Positions 1 through 9,386 of a stretch of 64,000 bases of DNA are shown here, one piece after another; the first letter of the stretch is position 1; each line of letters opens with the position of its first letter. The DNA is from Lutimonas vermicola. Lineage in GTDB: Bacteria > Bacteroidota > Bacteroidia > Flavobacteriales > Flavobacteriaceae. The position numbers and the translations under genes were made by a program. A model generated the notes under the pieces. The model was given only the letters and a program-made list of their open reading frames with translations, ran no database searches and was not told the origin of the DNA. Location of the stretch: contig NZ_JBCDNA010000001.1 in NCBI RefSeq assembly GCF_038433205.1, forward strand, positions 806,001 to 870,000. The letters run 5' to 3'.

Positions 1-35
1 GTCTGTCCAAAACCCTGATTAGAAACATAAAAAGT

Positions 36-67
36 AAAAAGATCGTTGTAATAACGATCTTTTTTTT
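36..67 (+). terminator. Rho-independent terminator of an upstream gene
   Basis: A 12-bp stem (AAAAAGATCGTT at 36-47 and AACGATCTTTTT at 53-64) with a 5-nt loop runs into a T tract. It should end transcription entering from the left edge of the window. The gene it serves lies outside the window. Confidence 0.8.
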
Positions 68-88
68 ATCATTCTGGTTTAGAATAAT

Positions 89-96
89 TATTTTTG
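89..96 (+). promoter_or_regulatory. Candidate -7 element of the pepT promoter
   Basis: TATTTTTG fits the Bacteroidota -7 consensus TAnnTTTG and lies 15 bp before the pepT ATG, just after the terminator at 36-67. No convincing -33 TTTG box was found at the usual distance, so this rests on one element. Confidence 0.4.
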
Positions 97-111
97 GACA
101 AACTTTAGAAA

Positions 112-1341
112 ATGCAAAACATTACCGAAAGATTCTTAAAATATGTGAGCTTTGACACCCAGTCGGATGCAAACAGTTCAACGACTCCAAGCACCGAAAA
201 ACAATGGGAAATTGCCAGGTATTTAACTGAAGAACTTAAACGGATTGGCATGGAAGATGTCAGCCTGGATGAGCATGCATATATCATGGCAACCCTCCCT
301 TCGAATGTTGATCATCAGGTTCCTGTTATTGGCTTTATTGCCCATTTTGACACTAGTCCTGATTATACAGCGACGGATGTTAAACCACAACTTCACAGAG
401 ATTATGACGGGGAAGATATCGTATTGAATAAAGAGGAAAATATTATCTTGTCTCCCTCCTACTTTGAGGATCTCTTGATGTATAAAGGGCAGACGCTGAT
501 AACCACTGATGGCACGACCCTTTTAGGTGCTGATGATAAAGCCGGCATCACTGAAATTGTGACTGCCATGGAATACCTGATCCAGCACCCTGAAATTAAA
601 CATGGAAAGATCAGGGTCGGTTTTACGCCGGATGAGGAAATTGGCAAAGGTGCACATAAGTTTGATGTTGATAAGTTTGGAGCAGAATGGGCCTACACCA
701 TGGATGGAAGCCAGGTTGGAGAGCTGGAATATGAAAATTTCAACGCTGCCGGAGCGGTAGTTACGGTACATGGAAAAATAGTGCATCCGGGTTATGCCAA
801 AGGAAAAATGATCAACTCAATGTTGATCGCTACAAAATTTATCAATGCCTTGCCCGCAAACGAAATCCCTCAGGAAACCGAAGGTTATGAAGGTTTTTTC
901 CATCTCTCGGAGATCAGTGGATCTGTGGAAAAAACAAAGCTGGAATATATCATCAGAGATCATGATCTCGGCCTTTTTCAGCAAAGAAAGAAGCAAATGC
1001 TCAAAGCAGCTCAAAACATAAATGAGTCGCTGGGTTCTGAAGCCATTGAAATTGACATCAAAGATCAGTACTTTAATATGCGCGAAAAGGTGGAACCTGT
1101 GATGCATATTGTTGATATAGCTGAACAGGCCATGAAAGACCTGGATATCAAGCCTTTGATTAAAGCGATTAGAGGGGGGACCGATGGTTCACAGTTGTCG
1201 TATAAAGGATTGCCCTGCCCGAATATTTTTGCAGGGGGACATAATTTTCACGGCCGTTATGAATACATTCCGGTCGAATCAATGGTTAAGGCGACTCAGG
1301 TTATTGTTAAAATAGCCCAATTAACTGCCAAAAAAGTATAA
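112..1341 (+). CDS. pepT: Peptidase T (tripeptide aminopeptidase)
   Basis: Cytoplasmic zinc aminopeptidase of family M20B that removes the N-terminal residue of tripeptides. At 409 residues it has the usual family length. Visible metal-site motifs are HFD (H78, D80), GADDKAG (D141), the EE pair in FTPDEEIGKG (about 175-176), MDGS (D198) and the C-terminal GGHNFHGR histidines. H78 and D80 fall at the same numbers as in the E. coli enzyme. It follows the terminator at 36-67 and has its own candidate -7 box, so it is probably transcribed alone. The start gives full-length alignment to the family. Confidence 0.96.
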   Translation: MQNITERFLKYVSFDTQSDANSSTTPSTEKQWEIARYLTEELKRIGMEDVSLDEHAYIMATLPSNVDHQVPVIGFIAHFDTSPDYTATDVKPQLHRDYDGEDIVLNKEENIILSPSYFEDLLMYKGQTLITTDGTTLLGADDKAGITEIVTAMEYLIQHPEIKHGKIRVGFTPDEEIGKGAHKFDVDKFGAEWAYTMDGSQVGELEYENFNAAGAVVTVHGKIVHPGYAKGKMINSMLIATKFINALPANEIPQETEGYEGFFHLSEISGSVEKTKLEYIIRDHDLGLFQQRKKQMLKAAQNINESLGSEAIEIDIKDQYFNMREKVEPVMHIVDIAEQAMKDLDIKPLIKAIRGGTDGSQLSYKGLPCPNIFAGGHNFHGRYEYIPVESMVKATQVIVKIAQLTAKKV

Positions 1342-1391
1342 AACACTAAAATTTCACGTAAAAGTGTTATCTGTTATTATTTATTAAAAAT

Positions 1392-1421
1392 TTTGATAAT
1401 GATGTCAGTATACTACTTTTG
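1392..1421 (+). promoter_or_regulatory. Candidate lysA promoter
   Basis: A TTTG at 1392-1395 and TACTTTTG at 1414-1421, 18 bp apart, match the Bacteroidota -33/-7 promoter pattern. They lie 21 bp before the lysA start. This is the best two-part promoter match in the window. Confidence 0.6.
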
Positions 1422-1441
1422 CCCACTTAAATGTTATTACT

Positions 1442-2653
1442 ATGACCAACGAGTTTTTGATCTCGCTCACTAAAAAATATGAAAGCCCTTTGTATGTATA
1501 TGATGCTGAAAAGATCATTTCCCAATACAACAAACTTACAAATGCATTTGCATCAGTTAAAAATTTGAAGATCAACTATGCGGTAAAAGCACTATCCAAT
1601 CTAAGCATTTTAAAAGTTTTTAAATCACTCAATGCAGGCCTGGACACCGTTTCGGTGCAGGAAGTGCAATTGGGATTAAAAGCAGGCTTCGATCCCAAGG
1701 ACATTATATTTACCCCTAATGGCGTATCTCTTGATGAAATTGAGCAGGCGATGGATCTTGGCGTTCAAATCAACATAGATAATATTTCCATATTGGAGCA
1801 GTTTGGACAAAAGCATCCGGAGGTCCCTGTTTGCATCAGGATGAACCCTCATGTGATGGCTGGAGGCAATCAAAAAATCTCTGTAGGCCATATCGATTCC
1901 AAATTCGGAATATCCATTCATCAGCTGCCTCATATCCTTAGGGTGGTAGAAAATACAGGTATGCTCATAACCGGGGTGCATATGCATACGGGATCAGACA
2001 TTTATGATATCGATGCCTTTTTACGCGCCACCGAAATACTCTTTAATGTTGCCTTGTCTTTTCCTGATCTGGAATATATAGATTTTGGCAGTGGTTTTAA
2101 AGTACCCTATAAAGAAGGAGATATTCAAACCGATATCGATGAACTGGGAGAGAAACTATCCAAAAGGTTCAATGCATTTTGCACAGAATACGGCAGGAAT
2201 CTTACCCTTATGTTCGAGCCCGGAAAATTTCTCGTCAGCGAAGCCGGTCAGTTTCTGGCACAGGTCAATGTTGTAAAACAGACAACATCAACAGTTTTCG
2301 CCAGTGTAGACAGCGGCTTAAACCACCTGATACGACCGATGTTTTACGATTCTTATCACCATATAGAAAATATTTCAAATCCTGAAGGAAAGAAAAGGTT
2401 TTATACCGTAGTGGGATATATCTGTGAAACAGACACTTTTGGAACCAATCGTCAAATTTGTGAAATCAAAGAGGGCGATATCCTAAGTTTTAAAAATGCA
2501 GGTGCATATTGCTATTCCATGGCTTCCAACTACAACTCACGATACAGACCGGCTGAAGTGATGGTGTACAAGGGCAAAGATTATCTGATCAGAGAAAGAG
2601 AAACGATTGAAGACATCATCAACAAACAGGTACTGGTGACAATTGATCTGTAA
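1442..2653 (+). CDS. lysA: Diaminopimelate decarboxylase
   Basis: PLP enzyme of fold type III that decarboxylates meso-diaminopimelate to L-lysine, the last step of lysine synthesis. The N-terminal barrel carries the PLP lysine in INYAVKA (K49). HMHTGSD and FGSGFKVPY contribute to cofactor binding. FEPGKFLVSEAG and the C-terminal CETDTFG and NAGAYCYSMASNYNSR motifs form the substrate site shared by the dimer. At 403 residues it is near normal length. It follows pepT by 100 bp with its own promoter. Ornithine or carboxynorspermidine decarboxylases are relatives, but these motifs favour LysA. Confidence 0.94.
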   Translation: MTNEFLISLTKKYESPLYVYDAEKIISQYNKLTNAFASVKNLKINYAVKALSNLSILKVFKSLNAGLDTVSVQEVQLGLKAGFDPKDIIFTPNGVSLDEIEQAMDLGVQINIDNISILEQFGQKHPEVPVCIRMNPHVMAGGNQKISVGHIDSKFGISIHQLPHILRVVENTGMLITGVHMHTGSDIYDIDAFLRATEILFNVALSFPDLEYIDFGSGFKVPYKEGDIQTDIDELGEKLSKRFNAFCTEYGRNLTLMFEPGKFLVSEAGQFLAQVNVVKQTTSTVFASVDSGLNHLIRPMFYDSYHHIENISNPEGKKRFYTVVGYICETDTFGTNRQICEIKEGDILSFKNAGAYCYSMASNYNSRYRPAEVMVYKGKDYLIRERETIEDIINKQVLVTIDL

Positions 2654-2682
2654 ATACTCGAGGTCTAATCTCGGAATTGGCA

Positions 2683-3876
2683 TCAATTATTTGACGGATC
2701 AAAACTACTGTCAACAATCTGTTTTACTTTTTCATTCAGCGTTTTCATGGAATTATAATTGGAATGCTCAAGGGTAATTACCACCAGCTCATCATCAGGA
2801 TATTGCATGAGGGAAGAACTGAATCCATTCCATTTTCCGTTGTGATAGACCACTTTACTGTTCTCATCTTCTTTGATCCTAAACCCAAAACCATAAGGAA
2901 CTTTTCTGTTGTACCTGGTTTCACCTCTGGTATACATCAGGTCCAGTGTTTTTTTCGAAATGATCTTACCCGAATTTAATCCTTCGATCCATTTGAACAT
3001 ATCTTCTGTAGTTGAATACACATTTTTATCTCCTACAATGGCATCGTTGACCGTACCCCCTATTTTAGCGTGCCACCTTCTTCTGTAGATTCTGAAACCA
3101 TCAAGTTGACCTTCTTTGATCGAATCCATTTCATACCTGTAAACAAAGGTGTTTTTCATATGAAGTGGTGTAAAGATTTTATCGTCAACAAAATCCCCAA
3201 AATTTTTATTGGTAACCTTTTCAACTATTGAAGCCAATACAAAATAGCCCGTATTCGAGTAATCAAAATTTGCTCCAGGGCTAAAAAACCTTTGAACGTC
3301 ATGCTTACTGAGCATATCCATCATCTCTTTGTTGGAAGGAGCGTGTTCTTTTTTCCATTTATGTTCGGCGAGCCAAAAGTATTTGGGTAAACCTGAAGTA
3401 TGGTTCATCAATTGTCTTACGGTAACTTCCTTATAAGGAAAATCAGGAAAGAACTTGATGACCTGATCATCAAGATCCAGTTTTCCATCTTCATACAAGA
3501 TAAGAATTGATGCAGCTGTAAACTGTTTGCTAACCGACGCAAGTTGAAATACCGAATGATCGTCGATCATTGATTTTTTCTTAAAGTCGGCATATCCATA
3601 GTGATTCTTAAAAATCACCTTGCCCTTTTGAGCTATAATCACACTTCCGTGAAAATCATGCCTTTTATTGAAACGGTTAAAGAGTGAATCGAGTCTTTGA
3701 TTCACTTTATGAGTAGTTGCCTCCGGGTAAAACTCCAGTGGCATATCCTTGTTCAAAGTTTCTTCAGTGTTGACATCTCCATAGCTTTTATCCTTTACAG
3801 AAGTCGAAACACTGAAACTATTTAACACAAAGAAAATAATAAGCAGGAAATACTTAATATTAACACTCCTTTTCAT
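2683..3876 (-). CDS. Exported serine hydrolase, beta-lactamase (class C) fold
   Basis: A 397-residue protein of the beta-lactamase/penicillin-binding family (MEROPS S12-like). A hydrophobic N-terminus (about residues 8-24) looks like a signal peptide or anchor. The three active-site motifs are visible: SVSK (S114, K117), YSN (Y206-N208) and HNG near residue 344, replacing the usual KTG. In this family such proteins act as esterases or D-aminopeptidases more often than as true beta-lactamases, so the substrate cannot be told. It is convergent with lysA, with only 29 bp between the stops. Confidence 0.88.
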   Translation of the reverse strand: MKRSVNIKYFLLIIFFVLNSFSVSTSVKDKSYGDVNTEETLNKDMPLEFYPEATTHKVNQRLDSLFNRFNKRHDFHGSVIIAQKGKVIFKNHYGYADFKKKSMIDDHSVFQLASVSKQFTAASILILYEDGKLDLDDQVIKFFPDFPYKEVTVRQLMNHTSGLPKYFWLAEHKWKKEHAPSNKEMMDMLSKHDVQRFFSPGANFDYSNTGYFVLASIVEKVTNKNFGDFVDDKIFTPLHMKNTFVYRYEMDSIKEGQLDGFRIYRRRWHAKIGGTVNDAIVGDKNVYSTTEDMFKWIEGLNSGKIISKKTLDLMYTRGETRYNRKVPYGFGFRIKEDENSKVVYHNGKWNGFSSSLMQYPDDELVVITLEHSNYNSMKTLNEKVKQIVDSSFDPSNN

Positions 3877-4155
3877 ATAAATTTGTTATTGTTCTTTTTA
3901 AAGACTCGAAAAATATAAAAAATCATCTACACTGCAAAATAACAGTGGTTTATTTTTCGCGCCTCATTATTTTAATTGACTGTCCCCTAAGACTTTGACC
4001 CGTAATATATTTATCTTTCCAGGCTAGAAAATCAAGACAGCGTCATTTAACGTGATTTTAAACGTAAAAAACTTCGTTTTATTGAGTAAAGAGGTTTTAC
4101 TGACCTACATATGAACTGATTAGCCCTTTGCGCCTTCCTTTTCTGGAAATGGTCT

Positions 4156-4314
4156 TCATCCTTCTATTTTAAATTTGATCCATTGGTTTATTTGCTCTTC
4201 CAGGATAGTAAGAGGAATACAACCTGATTGTAACATAATGTGATGAAATTCCCTGTTGTCAAAAGATTTACCAGGCTTCTGTTCTGCCCTGCTTTTCAAG
4301 AAGTCAAAAAAAGT
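4156..4314 (-). pseudogene. C-terminal relic of a DUF885 family peptidase
   Basis: About 52 in-frame codons with no start run from just after a stop at 4315-4317 to TGA at 4156-4158. The peptide contains FDNREFHHIMLQSG, then CIPLTILEEQINQWI. This matches the conserved C-terminus of DUF885 proteins (pattern FDxRxFHDxxLxxGxxPLxxLExxxxxWI) as I know the family. The rest of the gene is missing; the S10 carboxypeptidase gene ends only 16 bp away. Most of the parent gene was apparently deleted. The remaining intergenic DNA (3877-4155) holds nothing I recognise. Confidence 0.7.
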
Positions 4315-4329
4315 TTACCTGTTTGACTT

Positions 4330-5820
4330 TTATTGATATTTAGCTGAATTTCCTTTAGGCAATGATCTTTCAATAAAGTCTCTAAGATCATTATTAGCTG
4401 TTTGGAGATCTTCTTTTCTGAGATACATCATATGGCCGCTTCTGTAACCTTTAAATTGCATCCTGTTTTGCATAAGGCCACTGGGATCCAATTGCCACAT
4501 CGTGTATTTGGCGTTAAAGTATGTGGTCGCACCGTCATAATAACCCGATTGAAACAAAACATTCAAATAAGGGTTTTCTGCCATAGCCTTTCTCAAATTT
4601 TCTCGGGTATTATTGTCTCTCGTATCCCATGGGTGCACATCGCCAAACATATTGTACTTGACATCAGTCTTAAAATTCAGGTGTTGTCTGATATAATAGT
4701 TGATAGCCGGGGTGAATGAATGAAGCCATGATGTCAATTCGGCACTGTAATCAGGTTTGACTCCTGCAAGTGTTTTGTCTATCCCTAAATATCTGGAATC
4801 AAGCCTTCCTATAGTATGTCCTTGTTTATCTCTTAACAATTCCTTCCAAAAGAAATTTGTTGGAACATCCAGGTTGTGACGTATTATGGATTCGCTGGAT
4901 AACCCGGAGTAATAAGACATGGTCTTGGCTACTTTTTCCTTATCAGAAATCGACAAAGCCCCTCCTTTAGCCAAAGCAGGCATTAAAGAATTCAACGCAT
5001 ACTCTTCAGCCTCAGGCAGTACATCAAGCAAATCTTTTTCCTGAAGTTCTGCGGCCAACATTTTATGATACCATGCAGCAGCCGTAAAATACGGGAGCTT
5101 CAAAGCTGAGGCTATAGCCGGATCAGATTTAAAATAATTATAATCAGCAGGTGATACCAAGATAACACCGTTTAAATACATCCATTGTGCTTCCTGAAGT
5201 TCCAGCGCCAAACCCGAAACTCTTGTACCTCCATAGCTTTCCCCAATTAAAAATTTAGGTGACAACCATCTGTCATGTCTGTTGACAAAAGTATTTAACC
5301 AGCCTGCCAGATACTTAATATCTGCATTGATCCCAAAAAATGTTTCCTTCTTAACTTCTTCTCCACTTACAGGAATTGTTCTGGAATAACCTGTATTAAC
5401 AGGGTTTACATAAACAATATCAGCAACATCAAGAACTGAGTACTCGTTATCTCTGATCCCATAGGGTTGTTGTGGATATCCCTCATCATCGATTTTTAAA
5501 ACCTTTGGCCCCGTATAGGCAATATGCATCCAGACCGAAGCCGATCCCGGACCGCCATTAAATGAAATAACCAATGGCCGATCAGCCATTTTACCTGAAT
5601 TGTTTCTTTTATAATAGGTGTAAAATAAAGTAGCTATGGCTTTGCCGCTTTCATCCCATACCGGTTGTGTTCCGGTAGTTGCCGTATAGCTTATTTTTTG
5701 TCCTTTAATTATTGACGAATGGTTGGTGACGACAATTGTATCCAAAGGTATTTTAATATCTTGTCCAAAACTGATCTGAAACGCAAAGACAAAAACAAGA
5801 AAAAATTTAGGTAATTTCAT
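4330..5820 (-). CDS. Serine carboxypeptidase, family S10
   Basis: Exported alpha/beta-hydrolase serine carboxypeptidase of 496 residues with a signal peptide (residues 1-19, ending SFGQ). FNGGPGSAS (about 87-95) is the oxyanion-hole motif. ESYGG holds the nucleophile S195. YYDGATTY (D429) and RSGHMMY (H463) complete the triad. S10 enzymes release C-terminal residues from peptides, here probably in the periplasm. It lies 33 bp downstream of the 7TM-HD gene in the same direction, so both may share a transcript. Confidence 0.92.
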   Translation of the reverse strand: MKLPKFFLVFVFAFQISFGQDIKIPLDTIVVTNHSSIIKGQKISYTATTGTQPVWDESGKAIATLFYTYYKRNNSGKMADRPLVISFNGGPGSASVWMHIAYTGPKVLKIDDEGYPQQPYGIRDNEYSVLDVADIVYVNPVNTGYSRTIPVSGEEVKKETFFGINADIKYLAGWLNTFVNRHDRWLSPKFLIGESYGGTRVSGLALELQEAQWMYLNGVILVSPADYNYFKSDPAIASALKLPYFTAAAWYHKMLAAELQEKDLLDVLPEAEEYALNSLMPALAKGGALSISDKEKVAKTMSYYSGLSSESIIRHNLDVPTNFFWKELLRDKQGHTIGRLDSRYLGIDKTLAGVKPDYSAELTSWLHSFTPAINYYIRQHLNFKTDVKYNMFGDVHPWDTRDNNTRENLRKAMAENPYLNVLFQSGYYDGATTYFNAKYTMWQLDPSGLMQNRMQFKGYRSGHMMYLRKEDLQTANNDLRDFIERSLPKGNSAKYQ

Positions 5821-5853
5821 TTGATTTAAACTATAAAATTTAATTCGTGATCA

Positions 5854-7920
5854 CTATTCGGGATACTCAATACGAAGGTGATAAATATTGTTTAATTTCT
5901 TTTTGATCACTTTTTTAATCGTTTGAATCTCCTTAAATGTGATATCAGAATTCATGTACTGCCCCTTGCTCATCTGTCCGTTGATAATTTTCTCCACCAA
6001 GTCATCAATCAATATGGCAGTAGGATCCTTAATGCTCTTGGATGCAGCTTCACAGGCATCACACATCATTAAGATTGCCGTTTCCTTGGAAAACGGGATC
6101 GGTCCCGGATAGGTATAATCTTTAGGATCCACCTGGTCAGGCGTAATGTCATTTTGCTTTCTGTAAAAATAGTAGACCATGGTTGTGCCATGGTGGGTCC
6201 TGATAAAATCAATAATCCTGTCAGGTAACCTGTTCTTTTTAGCTATTTCAATGCCCTTTAGCACATGGTCAATTATGATTGTTGCAGAATCATTCGGTGG
6301 CAATTCATTATGGGGATTAACGCTGGTTGTTTGATTTTCGATAAAATACATAGGGTTTACCATCTTTCCTATGTCGTGATACAGGGCTCCTGTTCTCACC
6401 AGCATGGCATTGGCTCCTATCTCATTGGCCGAAGCCTCTGCAAGATTGGCCACCTGCATAGAATGCTGAAAAGTTCCGGGTGCTTTTTCATTGAGTTCAC
6501 GCAACAATTTTGAATTGGTGTTTGACAATTCCAATAATGACACATCCGACACCAGGTTGAAGGTTTTTTCATAAATCAGGATCAAAAACAAAGATAAAAA
6601 CGAAAGAACTCCATTCAAGGCGAACAGCACAAAATACCCCCATTTAAGCTCCTGGGCATTTCCCTCCTGAATAATGGAAAAAGCCAAATATGACAACATA
6701 TAAACCCCGGTAATCTTAATGATGGAAAAAAACAAATTCGCCCTTCGGTGAAGCTCTGATACGGTGAGGATGGTTACAATACCTGCTATGATCTGAAGAA
6801 ATATAAATTCAAAACTATTGGGCACGATAAAACCAAGAATCAAGACCGTAACAACATGGGCAAACAAACCCAGACGCGCATCAAAAAAGGCTTTAAAAAT
6901 GATAGGCAAAATAATGACCGGTACAACGTAGATATAATTCACCCAATACTTCTGCACTATGGTGACCAAAAACACGATCAGGAGGATATTGAAAAAGATA
7001 AACGTAAGTTTTGTATTGTTTTCCCAAATGCTTTTTCGATAACGATGCAAAAACAACATCAGCATGAGCAATACCAAAGCCACAAGTATGGTATATCCAA
7101 AAACAATCCAGTTATAATTGGACTTGCTCCAAAGTTGAGAATCGTATTCACTTTTCAGCGAAATAAGAATCTCGTATTTTGAGCCTTCAACTACATCTCC
7201 TTTTGCGATAATGCGTTCGTTTTCTGTGACCAGTCCCTTATTGACCGTAATCCCTTTTATTTCTTCATCAATCACTTTTTGAGTGAATTCCTCATCATAA
7301 AAAATATTGGGCTCTAAAATATCAAAGAACAGTGTCGTAAAACTCTGTTCAAGTTTTTCATATCTGGTGTTTTCAAAATATTTTTGAATAGCAGGAACCA
7401 GCATCTCTGTAGTAAAAAGATTGTCTGAAAGAATATCTTCCGCTTCATTTCCCCTTCTTAAGGTAATGATCGTGTTTTTTAAGACTTTATCGTTGTCGGA
7501 TTTATTGAGAAAGCCTGTTTTATATACAATTTCAAGAAATTTTAGCCCAAATGTCTTAATGCGACTCTTCCCCAATCCTGACGCAGCTGAATCCTCCTGA
7601 ATCATCAGAATCTTTGAATTATATTGCTCTTCTACTTCTTTGACGACATCCTCATCGATCGTAAAAAACAACTTTTTATTCGCCTCAATTTCCTCAATTT
7701 CTTTCTGAATATCTTCATCCGTTTTTAGAATAGCGAAGTCAAAAGGGGCATAGAGGTTTTCGTATTGCCATGGTTTCCCTTTCTGGATATTGTATTTAAA
7801 CTGTCCTCCTTTAGGGAACAGGTATACAATGGTTACGGTTGTGACTATAAAAAGAATTATTTTATAGACAAGGGCGTGATTTTGATAATATTTATTGAGA
7901 AAATCCTTCATGCAATTCAA
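5854..7920 (-). CDS. 7TM-HD (PgpH-type) phosphohydrolase, likely c-di-AMP phosphodiesterase
   Basis: A 688-residue membrane protein. One N-terminal membrane segment (about 20-38) precedes an extracytoplasmic domain up to about 270. Seven membrane segments follow to about 465, then a cytoplasmic HD domain (about 480-640) containing TFQHSMQVA, YHDIGK and RTHHGTT. This is the 7TMR-HDED/7TM_7TMR_HD/HD layout of Listeria PgpH, which hydrolyses cyclic di-AMP. Family knowledge supports that role; the ligand of the outer domain is unknown. It heads a possible two-gene unit with the S10 peptidase. Confidence 0.9.
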   Translation of the reverse strand: MNCMKDFLNKYYQNHALVYKIILFIVTTVTIVYLFPKGGQFKYNIQKGKPWQYENLYAPFDFAILKTDEDIQKEIEEIEANKKLFFTIDEDVVKEVEEQYNSKILMIQEDSAASGLGKSRIKTFGLKFLEIVYKTGFLNKSDNDKVLKNTIITLRRGNEAEDILSDNLFTTEMLVPAIQKYFENTRYEKLEQSFTTLFFDILEPNIFYDEEFTQKVIDEEIKGITVNKGLVTENERIIAKGDVVEGSKYEILISLKSEYDSQLWSKSNYNWIVFGYTILVALVLLMLMLFLHRYRKSIWENNTKLTFIFFNILLIVFLVTIVQKYWVNYIYVVPVIILPIIFKAFFDARLGLFAHVVTVLILGFIVPNSFEFIFLQIIAGIVTILTVSELHRRANLFFSIIKITGVYMLSYLAFSIIQEGNAQELKWGYFVLFALNGVLSFLSLFLILIYEKTFNLVSDVSLLELSNTNSKLLRELNEKAPGTFQHSMQVANLAEASANEIGANAMLVRTGALYHDIGKMVNPMYFIENQTTSVNPHNELPPNDSATIIIDHVLKGIEIAKKNRLPDRIIDFIRTHHGTTMVYYFYRKQNDITPDQVDPKDYTYPGPIPFSKETAILMMCDACEAASKSIKDPTAILIDDLVEKIINGQMSKGQYMNSDITFKEIQTIKKVIKKKLNNIYHLRIEYPE

Positions 7921-7929
7921 TTACGATTT

Positions 7930-7937
7930 CAAATGTA
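7930..7937 (-). promoter_or_regulatory. Candidate -7 element of the 7TM-HD gene
   Basis: On the minus strand this reads TACATTTG, matching TAnnTTTG, 10 bp before the ATG. A CAAA (minus-strand TTTG) at 7951-7954 is only 13 bp further up, shorter than the normal spacing. If used, the 5' leader would be very short. Confidence 0.4.
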
Positions 7938-8178
7938 AAAAATAATACTTCAAAACTGGCTTATTTCACCAACTTATCTAAAGTCGTTCAGCTTTCTTCC
8001 AGAAAGAATTGAATTTGAATCAAATGATTCGCCTTTCACATGTTAATTCCTTCATACCAAAACCTCGTTTTCTTTGGCGCTCAACTCTATAATCTCACCA
8101 AATTTATTTACTTTCGCATATAGGCACATTAATCTGATTTGACAACATAAGTCAAGTTTCCATAAATAAAAATTCATT

Positions 8179-9354
8179 ATGAAAGAAGTTGTGATTGTTT
8201 CGGCTGTAAGAACCCCAATTGGCAGTTTTCTTGGAAGTCTTTCAGAAGTTCCGGCAAGTAAACTTGGTGCTGCTGCAATCAAGGCGGCCCTTGAAAAAAT
8301 AGATCTTGATCCTTCAAAAGTTGACGAGGTTTTCATGGGTAATGTTGTTCAGGCGGGTGTGGGTCAGGCACCAGCGAAGCAAGCGGCTCTTTATGCAGGA
8401 ATTCCCGACAATGTTCCTTGTACCACAGTGAACAAAGTTTGTTCTTCAGGGATGAAAGCAATTGCTTTTGCTGCTCAGGCCATAAAATGCGGAGATGCGG
8501 ATGTTGTTGTAGCAGGAGGAATGGAAAATATGAGCCTGATCCCACATTACATGCATGGGCGGAAGGGACAGAAATTCGGCAATATCCAAATGGAAGACGG
8601 CCTGTTAAAAGACGGCCTTGTAAATGTTTATGATGGAAAACACATGGGTAATTGCGGAGATGCCTGTGCCGTGAGATATGAGTTTAGCAGAGAAGATCAG
8701 GATGCCTTTGCCATCACATCTTATGAACGATCTGCCGCTGCCTGGAAATCAGGGAAATTCGACAATGAGGTCATCCCAGTTGAAATTCCCCAAAGAAGAG
8801 GTGAACCATTGACAATAAAAGAAGACGAAGAATATAAAAATATTAAAATTGAAAAGGTCCCTAATTTAAGGCCGGCCTTTAATAAGGACGGCACTGTGAC
8901 CGCTGCAAATGCATCTACACTTAATGATGCTGCGGCTGCCCTTGTGATCATGAGCCGAGAGAAAGCCATTGAGCTGGGCATTAAGCCATTGGCCGTCATC
9001 AATGGATATGCTGATGCTTCGCAAGAGCCGGAATGGTTTACCACGGCTCCGGCCAAAGCCTTGCCCAAAGCATTGTCTCATGCCAATATCAAAGCTGAAG
9101 ATGTTGATTTTTATGAATTAAATGAAGCTTTTTCAGTGGTAGGACTTGCCAACATAAAACTGCTTAATCTTGATGCAGCAAAGGTAAATGTGCACGGGGG
9201 TGCCGTGTCTCTGGGTCATCCATTAGGATGTTCAGGAGCCAGAATCATAGTGACATTGATCAATGTACTCAAACAAAATAATGGTAAGATTGGAGCCGCG
9301 GGAATTTGTAACGGAGGTGGAGGCGCCAGTGCAATGGTTATCACCCTGGTTTAA
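8179..9354 (+). CDS. Acetyl-CoA C-acetyltransferase (thiolase)
   Basis: Cytoplasmic thiolase that condenses or cleaves acetoacetyl-CoA. At 391 residues it has standard length. The nucleophile is C88 in NKVCSSGMKA, the catalytic histidine lies in GGAVSLGHPLGCSGAR, and the second cysteine lies in GICNGGGGAS. The sequence resembles AtoB/ThlA biosynthetic thiolases more than FadA, and no FadB-like partner is adjacent. NlpC/P60 follows 32 bp later on the same strand. Confidence 0.94.
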   Translation: MKEVVIVSAVRTPIGSFLGSLSEVPASKLGAAAIKAALEKIDLDPSKVDEVFMGNVVQAGVGQAPAKQAALYAGIPDNVPCTTVNKVCSSGMKAIAFAAQAIKCGDADVVVAGGMENMSLIPHYMHGRKGQKFGNIQMEDGLLKDGLVNVYDGKHMGNCGDACAVRYEFSREDQDAFAITSYERSAAAWKSGKFDNEVIPVEIPQRRGEPLTIKEDEEYKNIKIEKVPNLRPAFNKDGTVTAANASTLNDAAAALVIMSREKAIELGIKPLAVINGYADASQEPEWFTTAPAKALPKALSHANIKAEDVDFYELNEAFSVVGLANIKLLNLDAAKVNVHGGAVSLGHPLGCSGARIIVTLINVLKQNNGKIGAAGICNGGGGASAMVITLV

Positions 9355-9386
9355 TATTTCTATTCAAGTATCTCTAATAAGTTTTC

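Noticed and set aside
1..35. C-terminus of a gene entering from the left edge
   Set aside because: Several frames end here within a few codons and none can be preferred; only the terminator after it is supported.
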